A DNA stretch of 64,000 bases from Xanthoparmelia taractica (GCA_033085395.1 JANQBS010000071.1:112365-176364), one strand, 5' to 3'. Shown: positions 10,127 to 24,919, counted from the stretch's first letter. Made by a program: numbers and translations. The notes: a model not told the origin generated them from the letters alone.

Positions 10127-13100
10127 CTATGCGCCGTGGCTTTTGGGTATCTCGTTGGTCTTCATACTAGTGGAAATGTTAGCCTCAATGCGGTCAATTC
10201 GGTGCTCATCCGCGTAACGCACATCCAGAAAGCCCGTCATTGTGATGAGCAACATAAAAAGCTCCACCAAATCTTCAATGTCGACACCTGCAGTGTCAAA
10301 AGACACTCCTCCTATCCTAGCCTGCCGTTTGAACATTGATACAACAAGAGGCCGATTTTCCGTAAGAAAAGCCTTCGCGCTTTCGATGGTTTGCTCGTTC
10401 TGAGAACCTCGACTGATGACGACGGAGGTGATAACACGTACGATGGACAGGAGTAGCCTGTAATACTTTGCTAGTGCCTCAGGATTATCGATTTCTGGAG
10501 TTGTTAGAATGATTCTCTTGGACTCAACTGCAACACTCACCGATTCCGATGTCAGGATCAACGGAGAATAGCCCAGATCTGCGTACCGCCTGGAAAAGTC
10601 CGCTGTTCATGATGTGTACTGCCCCAGTCCTAGTTTGGGAGATGCTCAGAAGCAGGGATAGTTTGGTCTCGTAGTAGGATAGTAAAATAGGGATGTCTGT
10701 AAAAATACTATTAGCATTGTATTCTATGATGTTTGTTAAGTCGGTTCACCATTCGCATTCGTTTGCCGTAGCTCTTGTGGTATGCTGTCAAGACTCTCGA
10801 CAAGGACTTGTAGAAAGTTTGTCCTCATCAGGGATTCGACAATGTAGTTCGACTTATCAACCTTGGCTACGCCAGCTAGGGAATCAAGCAAGAGCAACGC
10901 AGATATCCTGCAAGCTGCGGATGCGCCGAAAGCATCATCGCATATGATATCCATTGTCCTCTCGCCAGTTGCCCTTACAGTCTGTATACCGTGGCGCTGA
11001 CGGATTGGAGCGTCCGAGACGACAGCCATGCCGCCAAGGTACCGATAGCAAATCTTGTAAAGCACTTCGCGGAGTTGCATCTCGATATCTGGATGGTTGA
11101 CAGCCCGTAAGGCAGTACGGAAGACCTGAAAAAGCCTGTCATTTGCAACGTCTCCAGCCCGAGATCGATCTGGAGCTGAGGCCTTGAAGTCAAGTTGGAA
11201 AAGTAATGCTAGGATGAGTTTGGCTATGCCGATAGCATGCCGTACATTTGTTGAGGCATAGTCCTCCAGCTTTGGCGTGACCAATTGCAGGGCCTGCAGA
11301 ATCAAGGCTGCTTTGGCCGCTGGGTCGAGAGCGCAGGTGCCGATGCAAAGGATCAGCAACTCAGCCCAAGCCTTCATTGTTTGCAAACTTGCAAATGTCA
11401 GAACCCGCCGGCTATTCTCGATCCGAAAGTAACGCAAGATTCGTTGCTCCTCCTCTCCAGCACGCTGTTCTTCATTTGCATCCTGAAACCGTCCAGACTT
11501 TCGTAATCCGTTTGCTCGTAAAGCGATCATTTCGTGGATCATCTTCACATCGAAAGATTCGAAAGGCTTTTGAAGTTCTGTCCCGGTGCTGATGCTGAAG
11601 TCCAGGCCTGCGAAATAATTAAGCTGGGGCAAGGAATCGCCATTGCCAATATCCAGCTCGATGAAGTCGAAAAGATCGAATAATGTCGGGTTTGGTATTT
11701 GCTCGCCGTCTGGCATGGACGTTGATCCGAGCAAGGTAGATAAAATTCTGGCCAGTAACGATGATGCACCATTACTAGCAGCCAAGCGAATTGCCGTGCT
11801 TGTGTACTCAAATAGAGAATAACGATACCAGAGGCAATGCTCTAGCGCCTCAGCAGATTCAGTATACAAGAAATCAAAATCCTTGATTGATCGTCCATCC
11901 CATACGGTGAGCGGTCCAACTGTCCGCTGTCTTAAAAACAATGCGAACAGGCTTTCATCGACCTGCAACTGATGCATGGTGAACAATGATGTAAGAGGGG
12001 AAGCCCACAAGATTGAAAGGACCTGCATACCCTTCTGTTTCAAGCCAAGCGCCCATGCCCGTAAAGATTCTCCATCGCCATCCGGGTATTCAATAGCCAG
12101 ATGTAGGACGGCATGGAAAAGAGCTTCTTTCTTATCAAGTAGACTACCCTCCTCCACATGCACACTCGTGCCTTTGCAAGCAAATCCTAGCAAAGCATGG
12201 GCTAAGGTAGGCTTGTCAGGCGAATGTGATAAACAGTGGATCAAAAAGTCTAGGATGACTGACTTGATGGTCCACCCTGGGGCACTGGGTCCTTGGATTA
12301 TTTCTCGCAAGTCGAAGTCCAATGCACGGTACAATGACCTGGCTATCGGATCAATATCGTCGTGCTGTTCTACAGCGCTGATCAACCGATTACCATACAT
12401 TCCTTGGTTCAGTCCCGGAGTCGCTTGAAAGTTGAGTTTTTTTGAGCTCGCAAGTTTTCCCAACAGCTCTAGGGACCCAACCGTGAGCTCTTGATTACCA
12501 ACACCAGCATAAAGACCCAGAGCAACTACCAGGTTCATTTTTAATGCAACGGTATCCTCGAATGAAGCTAATGACGGATTGAGAACGGGTTGTCTACGCC
12601 CCGCTGATTGCAGTTTGATAAGAGGCCGCACAACGTCCAAGTACGTAGACTGAAGATCAATTATCAAGTTCATGACTTCAATTGTGCGAAGAAGACCAAG
12701 TATAAGCGGAGAGTCGGGTGAGGCACTCGAGACCTCTTCGATCTTGTATTCCGCGGAGGCGAAGAGCTGATATAGCACCCGGTCGTTGAACATCCACTCC
12801 ATCACGCGCGTGAAAGGGTGTAGGCGGACATAAGTCAACAAGGACGACGTATTCATAGCTTCGTCGACAGCGACTGTTGAGCGATTGGCTAGGACTACAA
12901 GATCCTCGTTGAAGGTGCGCAAGCAGAGTGCTGCAAAGCTCAAGATGTTCAAGGTCATGATCATATGCTGAAGTTGATCTTCGCCATGGGGTAGCTTCGA
13001 GGCAAAGATTCGGTCAAAAACGAAGTCAATGTACGGTTCAATGCCTGCCATTCGATATGCGGATCCTAATGTTTCTGGGAATGGTAGCCGGTCATTGAGT

Positions 13101-15332
13101 CCCGTATCTGGGACAGCTGGACGTACGAGGCTCTGTAACAGACAAATGAATTCGCATGTGTGCTCAAAGCTTCCAGCAATAGCTGAAAAGGTAACTTCCT
13201 CAGCCCAAGCAGCAGGAGACGTGACCTTCGGCGGTCTTGGGAAATGGTGAGGAGCAAAAGCACCAGAGACCCAATGGTCCAGCGAGATCCAAACAAACAT
13301 GCCAACCTCTACAGATTTCTTGGTCAAGAGAGATCGAATGAGCTTGAAGGCGCACGCTTGTAAACGGCTTGGAACAGTGCTATGGCATAGCTGAAATAGC
13401 AGGTCGAGAATGTGAAAGCTCGGTCGGTTCATGATCCAAGATCGCACTTCTGCACTTTCCCCACAAAGATGTGTAGTCAGTCGTAGATAGCTTTCGAGCA
13501 TATATGCGCTCTCAGGCTCATCAATTTCATCCTGATAAGGTTTTCGGCCATAATTGTCTGTAGATCGGATGGCCATTGGCTGCTCACGGCTCTTGGAGGT
13601 GTAGAGGCTCAGCTCTGCAAAGATCTGGGCCCAGCTCAACGAGGTCGATCTTCGTATCTTGGCAGCCACCGTATTGCCTTCGTCAAGAAGAAAGCGATGC
13701 GCAGATGCAGCGTTCTCTTCACCTCCCGAGATGGAACTCAGCATTTCGCAGTAAGCACTTACGCAAGGCGTAGACTGTCTTCTTGACGCCCACTCCAGAA
13801 ATCCGTAGAGATTGGAATCCAAGTCACTCCAAAAAGCTTGCGCAGCATCATGGCGGTGGCTAAAAGCAAATGAAATGATCATCAAGAAATTTTCTAAGTG
13901 GAAAGCCTGCTCTTTGACACCGTCCATTGGAAAGCCTGACTGGAGCTTCTTTCTTTGATCGTCTTCTTCCATTTTGAAGCGCCGCAATGTGTCTGGCATG
14001 TTTGCAACGAAAGTTTCTATGAACAACTCAAATTGCTCCATTATCAGTTGCTGGAAGTGCGTCGAATACAATGGTAGTTCGTTGGGCAGAGGTACTGAAT
14101 CTCGAAGCAAGAAGTCAACCAATCCGGTCCTTGCTGGATCATACCACTCTTCCGGATTGACATGGGAGCAGATAGTGAGAGTGCATTCAAATGCACCATC
14201 GCTCAAGGCCTGGGAAAATGCGTCTCTTCGAGCCTGGGCCTCGGCTTCGAGATTGACATTCTGTACAGGAGACCCTGTGGGCTTTTCGGTATACCATCCT
14301 GAGTACTCGGACAGCCACCAGGTAATCATAGCAGCCTGAAGGTTTCGTAGGATCCATGGCGCCTTGTCTTTGTTGTCCAGTATCTTGCTGTTAAGCATCC
14401 TTGCCTCCCGCAACACCCCGCCTCCATCGGGTGACCCAAATTGGGATATGAACGCTATTATCATCGGAACATAGTGTATGGCTATGCTATTCCATCTATC
14501 TAACTTTGGAAGATAATCTAGGAGTTTGTAAAAATCCTCGACACCAGTACAACCTGCCTTGATCAAATAGGTGACGATCGCGCCTAACGATTCATGTTGC
14601 TCTGCAAGGCTCGACTGCTGGAACTCTAGAATCTCGGTATACTCGGTTCTTGCCGTTTGCCCTAGAGCTAGGTTCCCTTGATGACGCTCTCCTAGTGATT
14701 GGAGCCATTTCTCAATTCCGGCCATTGCATCGAAGCACTTTTGCGTGTACAGGGAGCCATTTCTAGCCGGGCCGTCCTTAGTCTCAAGTATCAATGCAAC
14801 CAATTGACGCGCTATGTCTCGCACACTTTCTGTGCCGTCCAGATCGTGCGACTGTCTGAGCAGAAGACGCATGCACTCGAGAAGGAAAAGTCGGCGTTCA
14901 TGAAAGTGTATCACTGCAGATGCAGCGTGCGACCTGTCATATCTCTTCACATCTCCCTCAGACTCAATCAAGAGCCGTGCTGATTCAACCTCGTCTAGAT
15001 CGAGTGTATCGGCAAGGTTTTCGGCGGTTTGCTGGAATTCTTCGTTTATGGCATATTCAACCTCATCGACAGTAACGGTCCCTGTGCAGAACCTTGGTCA
15101 GTCCTACCCAAAAACACCACCCAAGACTCGGATATGGGGACTCCTTACCTGATGAAAGTGCTTTGCGGCTTTTCTCATTTTTGGCCGGCTTGTCTAGAAG
15201 TTGCCTGAATTCACTGACACGCGCCTCTAGATCAGCCCAAAGCTGTTCGACGTTGCGCAGCCGGGACGCTTCCAAGGCAAGAAGGTCCTGATGAAGACCT
15301 CGCAGGCCGACCAAGTCCCCAGGATCCTCCAT
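10127..15332 (-). CDS. NUP192: Nucleoporin Nup192/Nup205, inner ring of the nuclear pore
   Basis: Four exons: 15332-15149, 15081-10750, 10696-10541 and 10494-10127, giving 1679 residues; the family in fungi runs about 1650-1760. The introns are short GT-AG. The N-terminus has the typical helical start, and ERRLFLLECMRLLL near residue 85 is the conserved Nup192 block; the rest is one long alpha-helical solenoid with no other domain. Known role: an adaptor nucleoporin of the inner ring that binds Nic96, Nup53 and Nup145N. The C-terminal block VELFMLLITMTGFL ends about 30 residues before the chosen stop. A splice from about 10167 to 10001 and then across 9966-9900 would replace the last residues with a longer tail; the simpler stop was preferred. 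The gene is divergent from TEL1, whose ATG is 325 bp away. Confidence 0.9.
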
Positions 15333-15656
15333 TTGCGGGTGATTGTTTGTATGGAATATAGCTTGATGTTTTGGGGGTGTCTGACGCGAATCTTTTGCGG
15401 CAAACGCGCTTCAAAAGGGGAAAGTTTGCCGACAAGCTTGGAGATCGAGGAATTACAGTAGATGCAACTACCAAGCCCCATTACACACTCTGTAGCTACA
15501 AGGCCCGTTGTGTGATAGCGAATGTAATAGCTTGTAGAGATGAATGAGGAGTGCTGACATGCGGTGGACGAGTGATGCATTGGTGTCCATCCGTCAAGGT
15601 TATAAACATGATGATTCCACCGACTCTTTCCCGGCGCCTTATTAGAACTGTGCATC
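15333..15656. promoter_or_regulatory. Shared divergent promoter of NUP192 and TEL1
   Basis: Only 324 bp separate the two start codons, which face away from each other. No clear TATA box was found. Both genes would have to be driven from this segment, so common cell-cycle or housekeeping control is plausible but not shown. Confidence 0.6.
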
Positions 15657-18600
15657 ATGGCGAGGGTTAAGGGCGTCAAAAGGCTCAAAGACGAGCCCGG
15701 TTTCAATGGGGCCATTGGTGAGTCAACATTCCACCTTGCAAAGAGTCTGCCATTACACGCTAAATAGTACAAGAAAGACTACGCTCCGAGAAGGTGGATG
15801 AGCGAAGCGTTGCTCTTATTGGTATGTTGTCTCCAATGCAGCTCGGATGTTCCTAAAACCGAGAACTAGACTTGAAAAGAATCATCAATTCGAACCGCGA
15901 GAATGTGGACCTGTATGTTCAGCTTCTCTCACCATGGTAGGAAATTGGGGTTTGACATCTCAATACAGAGTCGATGCCAAAGACGATTCGTATCACACAG
16001 TCTTGGAGTGTGTCTTCCGAGTTGCCAAGATTGACAAGTCAAACTACGCCAGAGCCTCGAAGTCCGCCAAAAGCAAGGCGGAAGGTCGATTATCCGCTTG
16101 TGCATCCTTGGTCCGAACCGTTGTCGAGGTTGGCCTAAGAAAGTTGCGTTACAAAACAGTAAAGGCTCTTGTGGAGCATATCATTCAAACGCTGCCAACT
16201 GCAGACGGTGGCTACTGTGAGCCTTTAATTTCCGACTACTTTAGAGCCCTCGCGGCGCTCCTTGGGTACAAGGCTCATCCAGAGCACTTTCTTGGAGATG
16301 ATTGGCATGAAGTAGTGGATTTTTGCGTGCAAGCAGCACGTGATTTGATCCGACCCTCCGGGCCAGATGAGTCTGCCTGGTCCAATACAGGCAGGTTCCT
16401 CAATGGCTCAAGGTCCATTCGAGATGGTCATAGTCGTGCGGCAACACCAAACACGATCGGTGACTATGGGCGTAAGTCTAGTAATACCATCTCCCAGCGC
16501 GCTGCCGACTTTCAGCTCAAGGGCAGCGATGATCAAATCGTTGTTTGTCTACAGCACCTTGTTTCGGTACCAAACGCTCCTGTTTCGGACAGAGCAGATG
16601 TGGTTCTTGCAACACTGGTCGAAATGCTTCAGTCCTATCAAAAAGTCAGCTCGACACAGCAGGCTGCTTTCGACTGCATCAATGAAGTCATGTCTCGTAT
16701 TGTCGCAATCAATATCGACCTTCCTTTGCAAACCATGAAGAGCGTAACTCCCTTGCTGCGGCGATTTTGGGAGCCTAAAGAGGGGGCTGCCGCTTTAAAT
16801 GATACACTGCTGACCTTCCTCTCATACGGCGAGATCCTACTGCCCCGCATCATTTCCGAAGATCAGACAGGCGATTACCATACAACGCTACAGGCACTGG
16901 TTGACGTATTGCGAAATGACTACTGCTCACGCAGAAATAGGGGACAGCTCCAGCTGGATGACGTCGTCCTTTTAGATCCCAGCCATTTCACATCACGGCA
17001 ATCGCCTTTGAGTACTAGGACCATTAAACTAAGGTTGGACGGCCTTAAAGCAGAGTCTCCTTGGTGCCTTATCTCCAGGAGTGCAGCTATGATGGTCGCA
17101 CTTGAAAACGCTGCGAATGCTCGTGAGGACCCATCAGATGGGGATGAAACCCAAGATTTCAAACGGCAAAGGCTGGAACATCCTATGGATGACATTCTCC
17201 ATCAAGTAAAAGGGCCAATTCCAGCGGAGAAGTTGTATGCTCTGCAGATACTGCTTTTCATCTATGACAGTCTACCATTTGACGAAGGCACTTTGCAGTG
17301 TCATCTAGACACGCTGTTGCCTTGTCTATCCGAAAGCGATGGCTCGATAGTATCATGGGCAATGTTAGCCATGACTTCGTACGTAGCATTCTCCGAATTC
17401 CCACATGTCTTCGCTGACTAGTCAACTACAGGGCGGCAAGTCAGGCTGCGGCTCGCAAGATTAACGTCAAGGACAGCTGGCTTCGAATCTGGCGAGTTGT
17501 AGCGCGGCTTATTACATCTACAAGCACGTGCAGAGCAGCATGCCAATTGATGGCATCTATTCTTGACCTGGCGCTAATACAATATGCTGATGTTGCTGAT
17601 ATTGCTGACGACATGATTAAATCCGTCGATCTTAACGGTCCAGCGGAGTGTACCGACTCCGCGGCCACCCTTTGGACGATACTGGTAGTCTTGAAAGGAC
17701 GAGAGAATCTTGGCTCCACGTCTGAGGCATCTGAAAACGTCCTTCGTTGGTTGTTCCATCGATGGAGCCCAGGTATGGATTCCAAGCAATGTAAAAGAAC
17801 GCTGGACTCACGTCTTAACAGCGAAGAGGCGTGACCGTCGTGGTTCATTGAAATATATGCAGCACTTCTCAACATTTAGCACTTTGAGACTGATATGCGT
17901 TTGTCTCGGTCTTCCAACCCCCTTTATGGGCTTTCAGCCTGATCTCAATCTGGGCATGCTAGGCCAAGCAAGCTTACGAAGCTCAAGAGACCGGAAATTA
18001 ATGAAATATCTCCTCTTGGCCGACGATCAACTGCTATGCGAGAATGAAGGGGTTTCTATTTCGAAGTTGGGGGCGTCAGATATGAAGCTCGCATTTTCGA
18101 AGTTTCAGATACTCGCCACTTCAGTGATCAACTTCTTCATCAGTGAGGGTTCAACCCTTCTGCGAGATCACTTTTTCTCAACCACGGAACCTGCAGCTGG
18201 CATGAATGTGGAAATTATACGCATTGCTACCTCGTTCAGTGTGATCGGGTACGCTTTACTTTCCAGTTCAAGACTACGTGACGTTCACCAGGGCGACCAA
18301 CTCGCAAGCATTCTTCAGGACTTGAGGACCTGCATCAAACAATGCATGCTTTGCCACAACGAGCGTCGAGAACTGATCAAGGGTCTATTTGAGGCTTTTG
18401 GTGCAATCCTTGGATCAATCGACCAACTAACATTTAAGAAAGACATACTTTTAGAGGGCGCTATTGCGATGTCGCAAGAATTTGATCAGAAGTTTTGGCA
18501 TGGATTTCTGCCTTCTAATAGTGCAAGCACCGTCGACGTTGCACAAGACGCAATGGATCTGGACAATGAGTTCGAATCTCAAATAAGCACCAACAGGGAG

Positions 18601-21600
18601 AAGGATAATATCGTGGACAAATCTCATGACGAGATCGATGCATCCACAAATGTCACTGCATTTCGAGCATGTGTTGCCGCTAAGATATGTTTTTTGTCCA
18701 ACATGAAGGATATTGAAGATCCTGCATCAACTGTCTTACCTCGAGCTGTCTCGTCCACCATCGACTACCTGACTTCTCTGCAGGCCAGTGATTTTCTTGC
18801 GTGTAGAGTCTTCCTCCGAGAATTTCTCGGTTCGGGAATCACAATTACTGAAGACGATGCAAACACGCTGCTAGAATACCTTGCACAGGTAGTCATCCAC
18901 CCTTACGACTTGGAAAGGTCTGAAGTCTCAATGGGTGTTTGCTTGGAAATCCTGACTGGTTTGGCTGAAATGTGGATAAACGGCGAAGGCAGCGATCTTG
19001 CTGAGGTAGGTGCGCAGCTGTATTCATGGTTCATCAGCATTGCCCTCAAGAAGGGCATCTCATCACCTCATGTCCATATGTGCATGTCCGATCTGCTTCA
19101 AAAAGTCATCAAGATCCGGCCCGAGTACGCTAGAAGCCTTTCATTACCATCGGCAAGAACATGCCTCTTCGAAGTGCTGGCTCAAGGAAATGTGGCGGTC
19201 AAGTATCACATCGGCACCAACATTGCAGATATTTTTGGTCTTTTTGTTCTCAAGGAACATGAACACATCCTTGAAGACGTCATAGAGAGTCTTCCGACCG
19301 ACCGTGACTGGATCGAAGGAATTGCATTACGACTGTTTGTGCTCGCCCACCTGGCAGCTTCTTGGTCAACGCTTCTGCGACGTTGTGTTTATGCAATATT
19401 CGAGACACCAACTGCTGTTCCTGAGTCAGCTGGATACGCAGTGAATTGTATGAGCCATATAGCCACAAACCTCAAGCTACACAACTTACGAGATCTGTTT
19501 AAGCTGTTTGTATCCCAAATCCTCTACACCTGGCTTGAAACGCAGCCTCTAAAATCCATTCCGTACACTGTGTTTGGCTATGCAACACTCACAGAACTTC
19601 TCCATGATGTACAAGATGAAGTCGTGGGGCACATAGTCATGCGAGGCAAAGAAGATGAAGCAGCGCAACTGGCTGACGATCTTGAAGTATCCTTTGAGAA
19701 GCTCTTAGAGACATCATTCAGCAGAGCCGCGGCTTACAGCATTGGCCGTGATTTTGCAATGCCTATGTCGACGAGTAGTCAGACCTCAAAGGCTGAGACT
19801 TATATCCGGAATATCCTGGGAAAAGAGCGATACAGTTCGTTCATCACTGTAAATTTCGCCAAGATCCTGTCACTTTTCTATCTCACCATGGATCCCGACG
19901 CCCAGATAGAAAAGGGGTTTCAGAAACGCCCCGCATCTGCCACTGCATACTCTGCTTACGAAAAGATTGTTTCGAAAGTTCCCGCAAATAAAGTGCTACC
20001 GCCAGGCCAGCAACCTACATTCAAGGCCCGATACTTGTTCGACGAGATCGAATGTCTCTGCCGCCGTACAGTTTACGATGCAGAATCATTGTGGTCGCCA
20101 GAGCTTTACGTCTACGTATTCCGAGAGGTACTGAACACGGTACATCCAGAGCTGGGCTCTCTCAGTGCATGCGTGGTCTTGCGGAGAATCAGAGTATTAA
20201 TTTGCATGGCTGGGACTACTGCTCTAGGAGGCTATCCATTGGAAATGGCACTTCAATCTCTAAAGCCATTCCTCACAGACGCACAGTGCTCAGAGGATAC
20301 CATTGCCATTGTCCAATACCTACTCGAGTACGGCGTTTCTTATCTCCGAAAGGTCCCTTCTTTTCTAGCTGGCCATGCCGTGTCCACACTCACCTCGATG
20401 AAAGCTTTTTTCGAATCTACACAAGACAGCACAACACAGGAAAGCCAGTTCAAGGCGACCATGTCAAGAGCGCAAGCTTTTCATGCCAACTTCGTTGATT
20501 TTCTAGAGAGATATTCGTCACCGCATCTGACCGAAGAGTCGGCGAAATGCTTCAAAACAATAGTCAGGACCTCCAGTAACATTCAAAACGGTGGTAACGC
20601 AAGACTCGGGACTCACGAGAGCGAACTTCTTTTGGAACTACTTGAGGACCAGCGCTCTGGAAGAAATTTACTGGATCAATCTAGCCAAGATGCGATACTC
20701 AAATTCCTGTGCACGCCTTTTGAAGTACCACAAGACTTTCGCGACGATATCCTGGGGTCAGATGAGCAAGCAGCACGATATGCGCCAGTAGTGTGGAAGA
20801 CTTGTCAACGCACCAAGTCCTCACCGGAGTATCTCCTATGGGCTGGACGAATTCTTGGACGTGCATATGCCAGTAAAGGTCTAACTGACTGGGAGCTAGC
20901 TTTCGAAACAAATGTTGAGCTTGAATCAAAATCGACCTTGGTACAGGGGACTTCACCTTTTTCGCGTTCTAGATTCAACCTTGTACGGCTTTTGTGCGAT
21001 GTTCTCATGCGCGATCAGAGTATCGAAGTAGGAATGGCTGAAACGACCTTGCGATCAATTGTCACCCGGACATTCGACACAGACGATTACCTAGACTGCG
21101 AGCGGTTCCTTCCGCCCTCTTTGATACAAAGTCTGATCTGGAAACAGTACCATTTGCCGACGTTGAATCTCCGGAAATCAGAACGGTCAAACTTGCAAGA
21201 TAGCATAGCGCTAAAGGACCACCAGGAAGCTTCGGAATGGATTCAACAACTTGGCATAGCCCTTGCATTCTCGGCCATCGATGACCCATTCTTATCAGAA
21301 CTCAGTCACATCATCCAATCTCTTAAGGATCTTGCAGAATATGCCTTCCCATATATCTTGCATTTGGTGCTCCTTAGAGAGGCAGGTGGTCTTGAGACTA
21401 CAAAGCGTGTCATGTCACAGGCGTGTCGACAATTGTTCCAAAAGTGCATTAACGACAAGACTGATGAGACCCTTATTTATCGAGTACGAATCGTCCTCAA
21501 GGCAATTTTATACTTGAGAACGCAGGCGCTACCCAACGAAGCCACAGAAGCTGATCGGACTCAATGGCTTGATCTTGACTACCAACAAGCAGCTGCCGTA

Positions 21601-24600
21601 GCGCTCAAATGCTCGATGTACAAGACGGCGCTCCTATTTGTGGAAATCCAATTCGCTGCAGCCGCGAAATTATCACGGCGGCGGTCATCTGCCATAAAAG
21701 TTCAAGAGCCAACTGAGCTGCTTCTGGATATCTATCAGAATATCGACGAGCAAGACGCATTTTACGGAGTACAACAGCCATCAAGTTTGTCTTCTATGAT
21801 GGCACGACTCGAGTATGAGCATGCAGGGTTCAAAAGTCTGTCCTTTCGGGGCGCCCATTACGATGGACAGATCCGTCACTCACTCCGAGGGGACCGCATT
21901 GACGAAGAGAGTATGGTAAAGGCTCTTGATAGCCTTGATCTCAATGGATTGTCTCAGTCAGTACTTAGCAAAATGACCACAACTGGGCCAAACGCCATAG
22001 ATTCTGTGCTCCGGACTGCCCGAAAGCTCGAACAATGGGATATATCAGTGCCGGCATCACACAATAGCAGCGCAAGCACAATCTTTCGAGCGTTCCAAGG
22101 CATTAATAATGCCGTAGACTCAGAGAGTCTGCATATTTCGTTGAACACTGGATTTAAGGATTCCATGAATCAACTAATGGTGGGCGAGGGAGCAAATTCC
22201 TCCATACACACCATGTTGGGCAGCCTGGCCATACTGACAGAAGCCGACGAAGTGTTCTCATCTCAAAGGTCTGAGCAATTGTACGAGGCATTGGAGCGCT
22301 TCAAAGACCGCGAGTTCTGGATGCACTCTGAGAGGTGAGATCCGAATCCTATATCATGAAGTTGTGACCAATGCTGAGGAATCGCAGTCATGAACACGTC
22401 AAGACGATCATCTCATGCCGGGAGACCCTGTTCAGTTCACTAAGTAAAAGGTCAAAGCTACAAGATTTGCTGAAAACCTCCCAGCGAGACGCTCGTTCCC
22501 TTGAGAGCCATGTACTCCTCGCATCCTCTCACATGAGCCGGACTCATGGCGCTATTCAGAATGCCCTATCAACTGTGACATACCTCACCGAATTAGTCAA
22601 GCCGTGCAGAGAAGTGGGAGTCGATATTAGCGCTGTCGTACGGCTGGCAAGCGCAAATGTGCTGTGGGATCAAGGCGAAATGACGGCCTCGATTCGGATG
22701 CTGCAGGACCTTCAAGGGCTGCTAGACTCGCACGCGCAATTAGTAGAGGTCAGCAAGCCAGAACTTTTTGCTAAAATAGTAAGCTATTAATTTGATATTT
22801 TTACTTCCCACTTACTGACATGATTCAGGGACATCAGATGTCAGAAGCCCGGCTAGAGAAGCCAGACGAGATCATCACTCACTATCTCAGACCTGCAATC
22901 AAGGAGCTTCGTGGAGAGTCTGAGGGCGATGAAGCTGGCGAGGTATTTCATGAGTTTGCTTCATTCTGTGACAAGCAGTTGCAGAATGCAGACGGATTGG
23001 AGGACTTCCAGCGCATACAGAAGCTTCGCGAACGCAAAGAGGCAGAGGTCGGCGACCTCGATAAGATGATAAAGGCAGCAAGCTCCCAAGCAAAGGAGCG
23101 CGACAATCTGAAGAATTACCGCGCGAAAGCAAAACAGTGGTTTGATATAGATGATCGAGAGTTCCAACGGCTCAGTGAGAGCCGACAGACATTCCTCCGC
23201 CAAAGTTTAGAGAACTACCTTCTCTGTCTGAAGGCCTGTGATAAGTACGAAAACGACGCTCTTCGATTCTCCGCTCTGTGGCTCGAAAACTATGAGAGCG
23301 ACATAGCGAACGAAGCGGTCTCAAAGCATGTAGGCCAAGTTGGAAGCAGAAAGTTTGCCGCTCTGATGAACCAGTGGTCCTCGCGGTTGTTGGATAAACC
23401 TGGGCATTTTCAGTCACTGCTCTCTTCATTAGTACTCAGGATCTGTCTCGATCATCCGTATCATGGCATGTATCAAATCTTTACCGGGTTCAGAACCAAA
23501 GGCAAGGACGACGCTGCCGTGAAGAGACACGCAGCTGCAAGTAATATTGTACAGGAGCTGAAAGCAAGCAAGTTACAAAGTAGTACCTGGGTCGCTCTGC
23601 ACAACACCAACCTTGCCTTTGTAAAGTTTGCTATCGAACGCCTGGACGATCCCACGATCAAGCCGGGATCTAAAGTGGCCCTACGCAAGTACGCCACTGG
23701 ACAAAGAATCGAACAAGATATACAGAAGTCGAGAGTGCCTCCACCAACCATGAAGATCGAGCTCCGGCCAGATTGTGATTACAGAAACGTTCCGGTCATT
23801 GCAAGATTTGAGCCCCAGTTCACCGTAGCTTCAGGAATCAGTATGCCGAAGATTATCACTGCCATTGGCACCGACGGTTTGAAGTACAAACAATTGGTAA
23901 GTCGATTTTACTACGAAGAGAGAATGCAGACTGACACATCGAAGTTCAAAGGCGGCAGCGATGACCTCCGACAAGACTCTATCATGGAGCAAGTCTTCGA
24001 TCAAGTCAGCAATCTTCTGAAATCCCAAAAAGCCACCCGCCAACGAAACCTCGGCATTCGCACCTACAAAGTCCTCCCTCTGACGGCCACGGCGGGCATC
24101 ATCGAATTCGTCCCCAACACTATCCCACTGCACGACTACCTCTTACCCGCACACCAGCGCCACTACCCCAAAGACCTCAAGCCCAACAACTGCCGCAAGT
24201 TCATCGCTGACGCGCAGACCAAATCCGTGGAGCAACGCATCAAGATTTACCGCAGCGTCTGTGACCAGTTCCATCCCGTCCTGCGCTACTTCTTCATGGA
24301 ACGTTTCCTCAACCCAGACGTCTGGTTCGAAAAACGGCTTGCATATACGCGCTCGGTGGCGGCGAGCTCTATCCTCGGCCATGTGCTCGGCCTGGGTGAC
24401 AGACATGGGCAGAACATCTTACTCGACGAAAAGACTGGCGAAGTGGTGCACATTGACCTCGGTATCGCTTTTGAACAAGGCCGCGTCCTGCACGTCCCCG
24501 AGGTCGTACCGTTCCGTCTGACGCGCGATCTGGTTGACGGTATGGGCATCACCAAAACCGAAGGCGTGTTCCGGCGCTGTTGTGAATTCACGCTCGAAGC

Positions 24601-24919
24601 TCTGAGGAACGAATCGTACAGCATCATGACCATACTGGACGTTTTACGTTACGATCCGCTCTATCAATGGTCGCTGTCGCCGCTACGTCTGAAGAAGATG
24701 CAGGATGCGCAAACGGAGAACCCGACGCTGCCCGGTGGTGAGGGAGTGGAAGGGAAGAAGGATAACGAGCCTGGGGAAGCGGATAGGGCATTGACGGTCG
24801 TGGCGAAGAAGTTGAGTAAGAGTTTGAGCGTAACCGCTACAGTCAACGAATTGATACAGCAGGCAACGGATGAGAAGAATTTGGCAGTTTTGTTTGCTGG
24901 GTGGGCTGCTTATGTTTGA
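15657..24919 (+). CDS. TEL1: TEL1/ATM phosphatidylinositol-3-kinase-related protein kinase
   Basis: Eight exons: 15657-15717, 15768-15821, 15870-15912, 15969-17378, 17432-17772, 17822-22334, 22388-22778 and 22829-24919, giving 2967 residues, normal for fungal TEL1. All introns are GT-AG of about 48-57 nt. The first three tiny exons encode the N-terminal TAN region (LRSEKVDER, then DLKRIINSNRENVDL). The middle is a HEAT/FAT solenoid. The kinase domain is in the last exon: KGGSDDLRQDS, the catalytic GLGDRHGQN (Asp about 2795), the metal-binding HIDLG (Asp about 2814) and an activation loop ending VPFRLTRDLVDGMG. The last 30 residues, starting VNELIQQATDEKNLAVLF, form the FATC motif ending GWAAYV. 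Known role: the DNA double-strand-break checkpoint and telomere maintenance with Mre11-Rad50-Xrs2. No breaks were seen. Confidence 0.97.
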
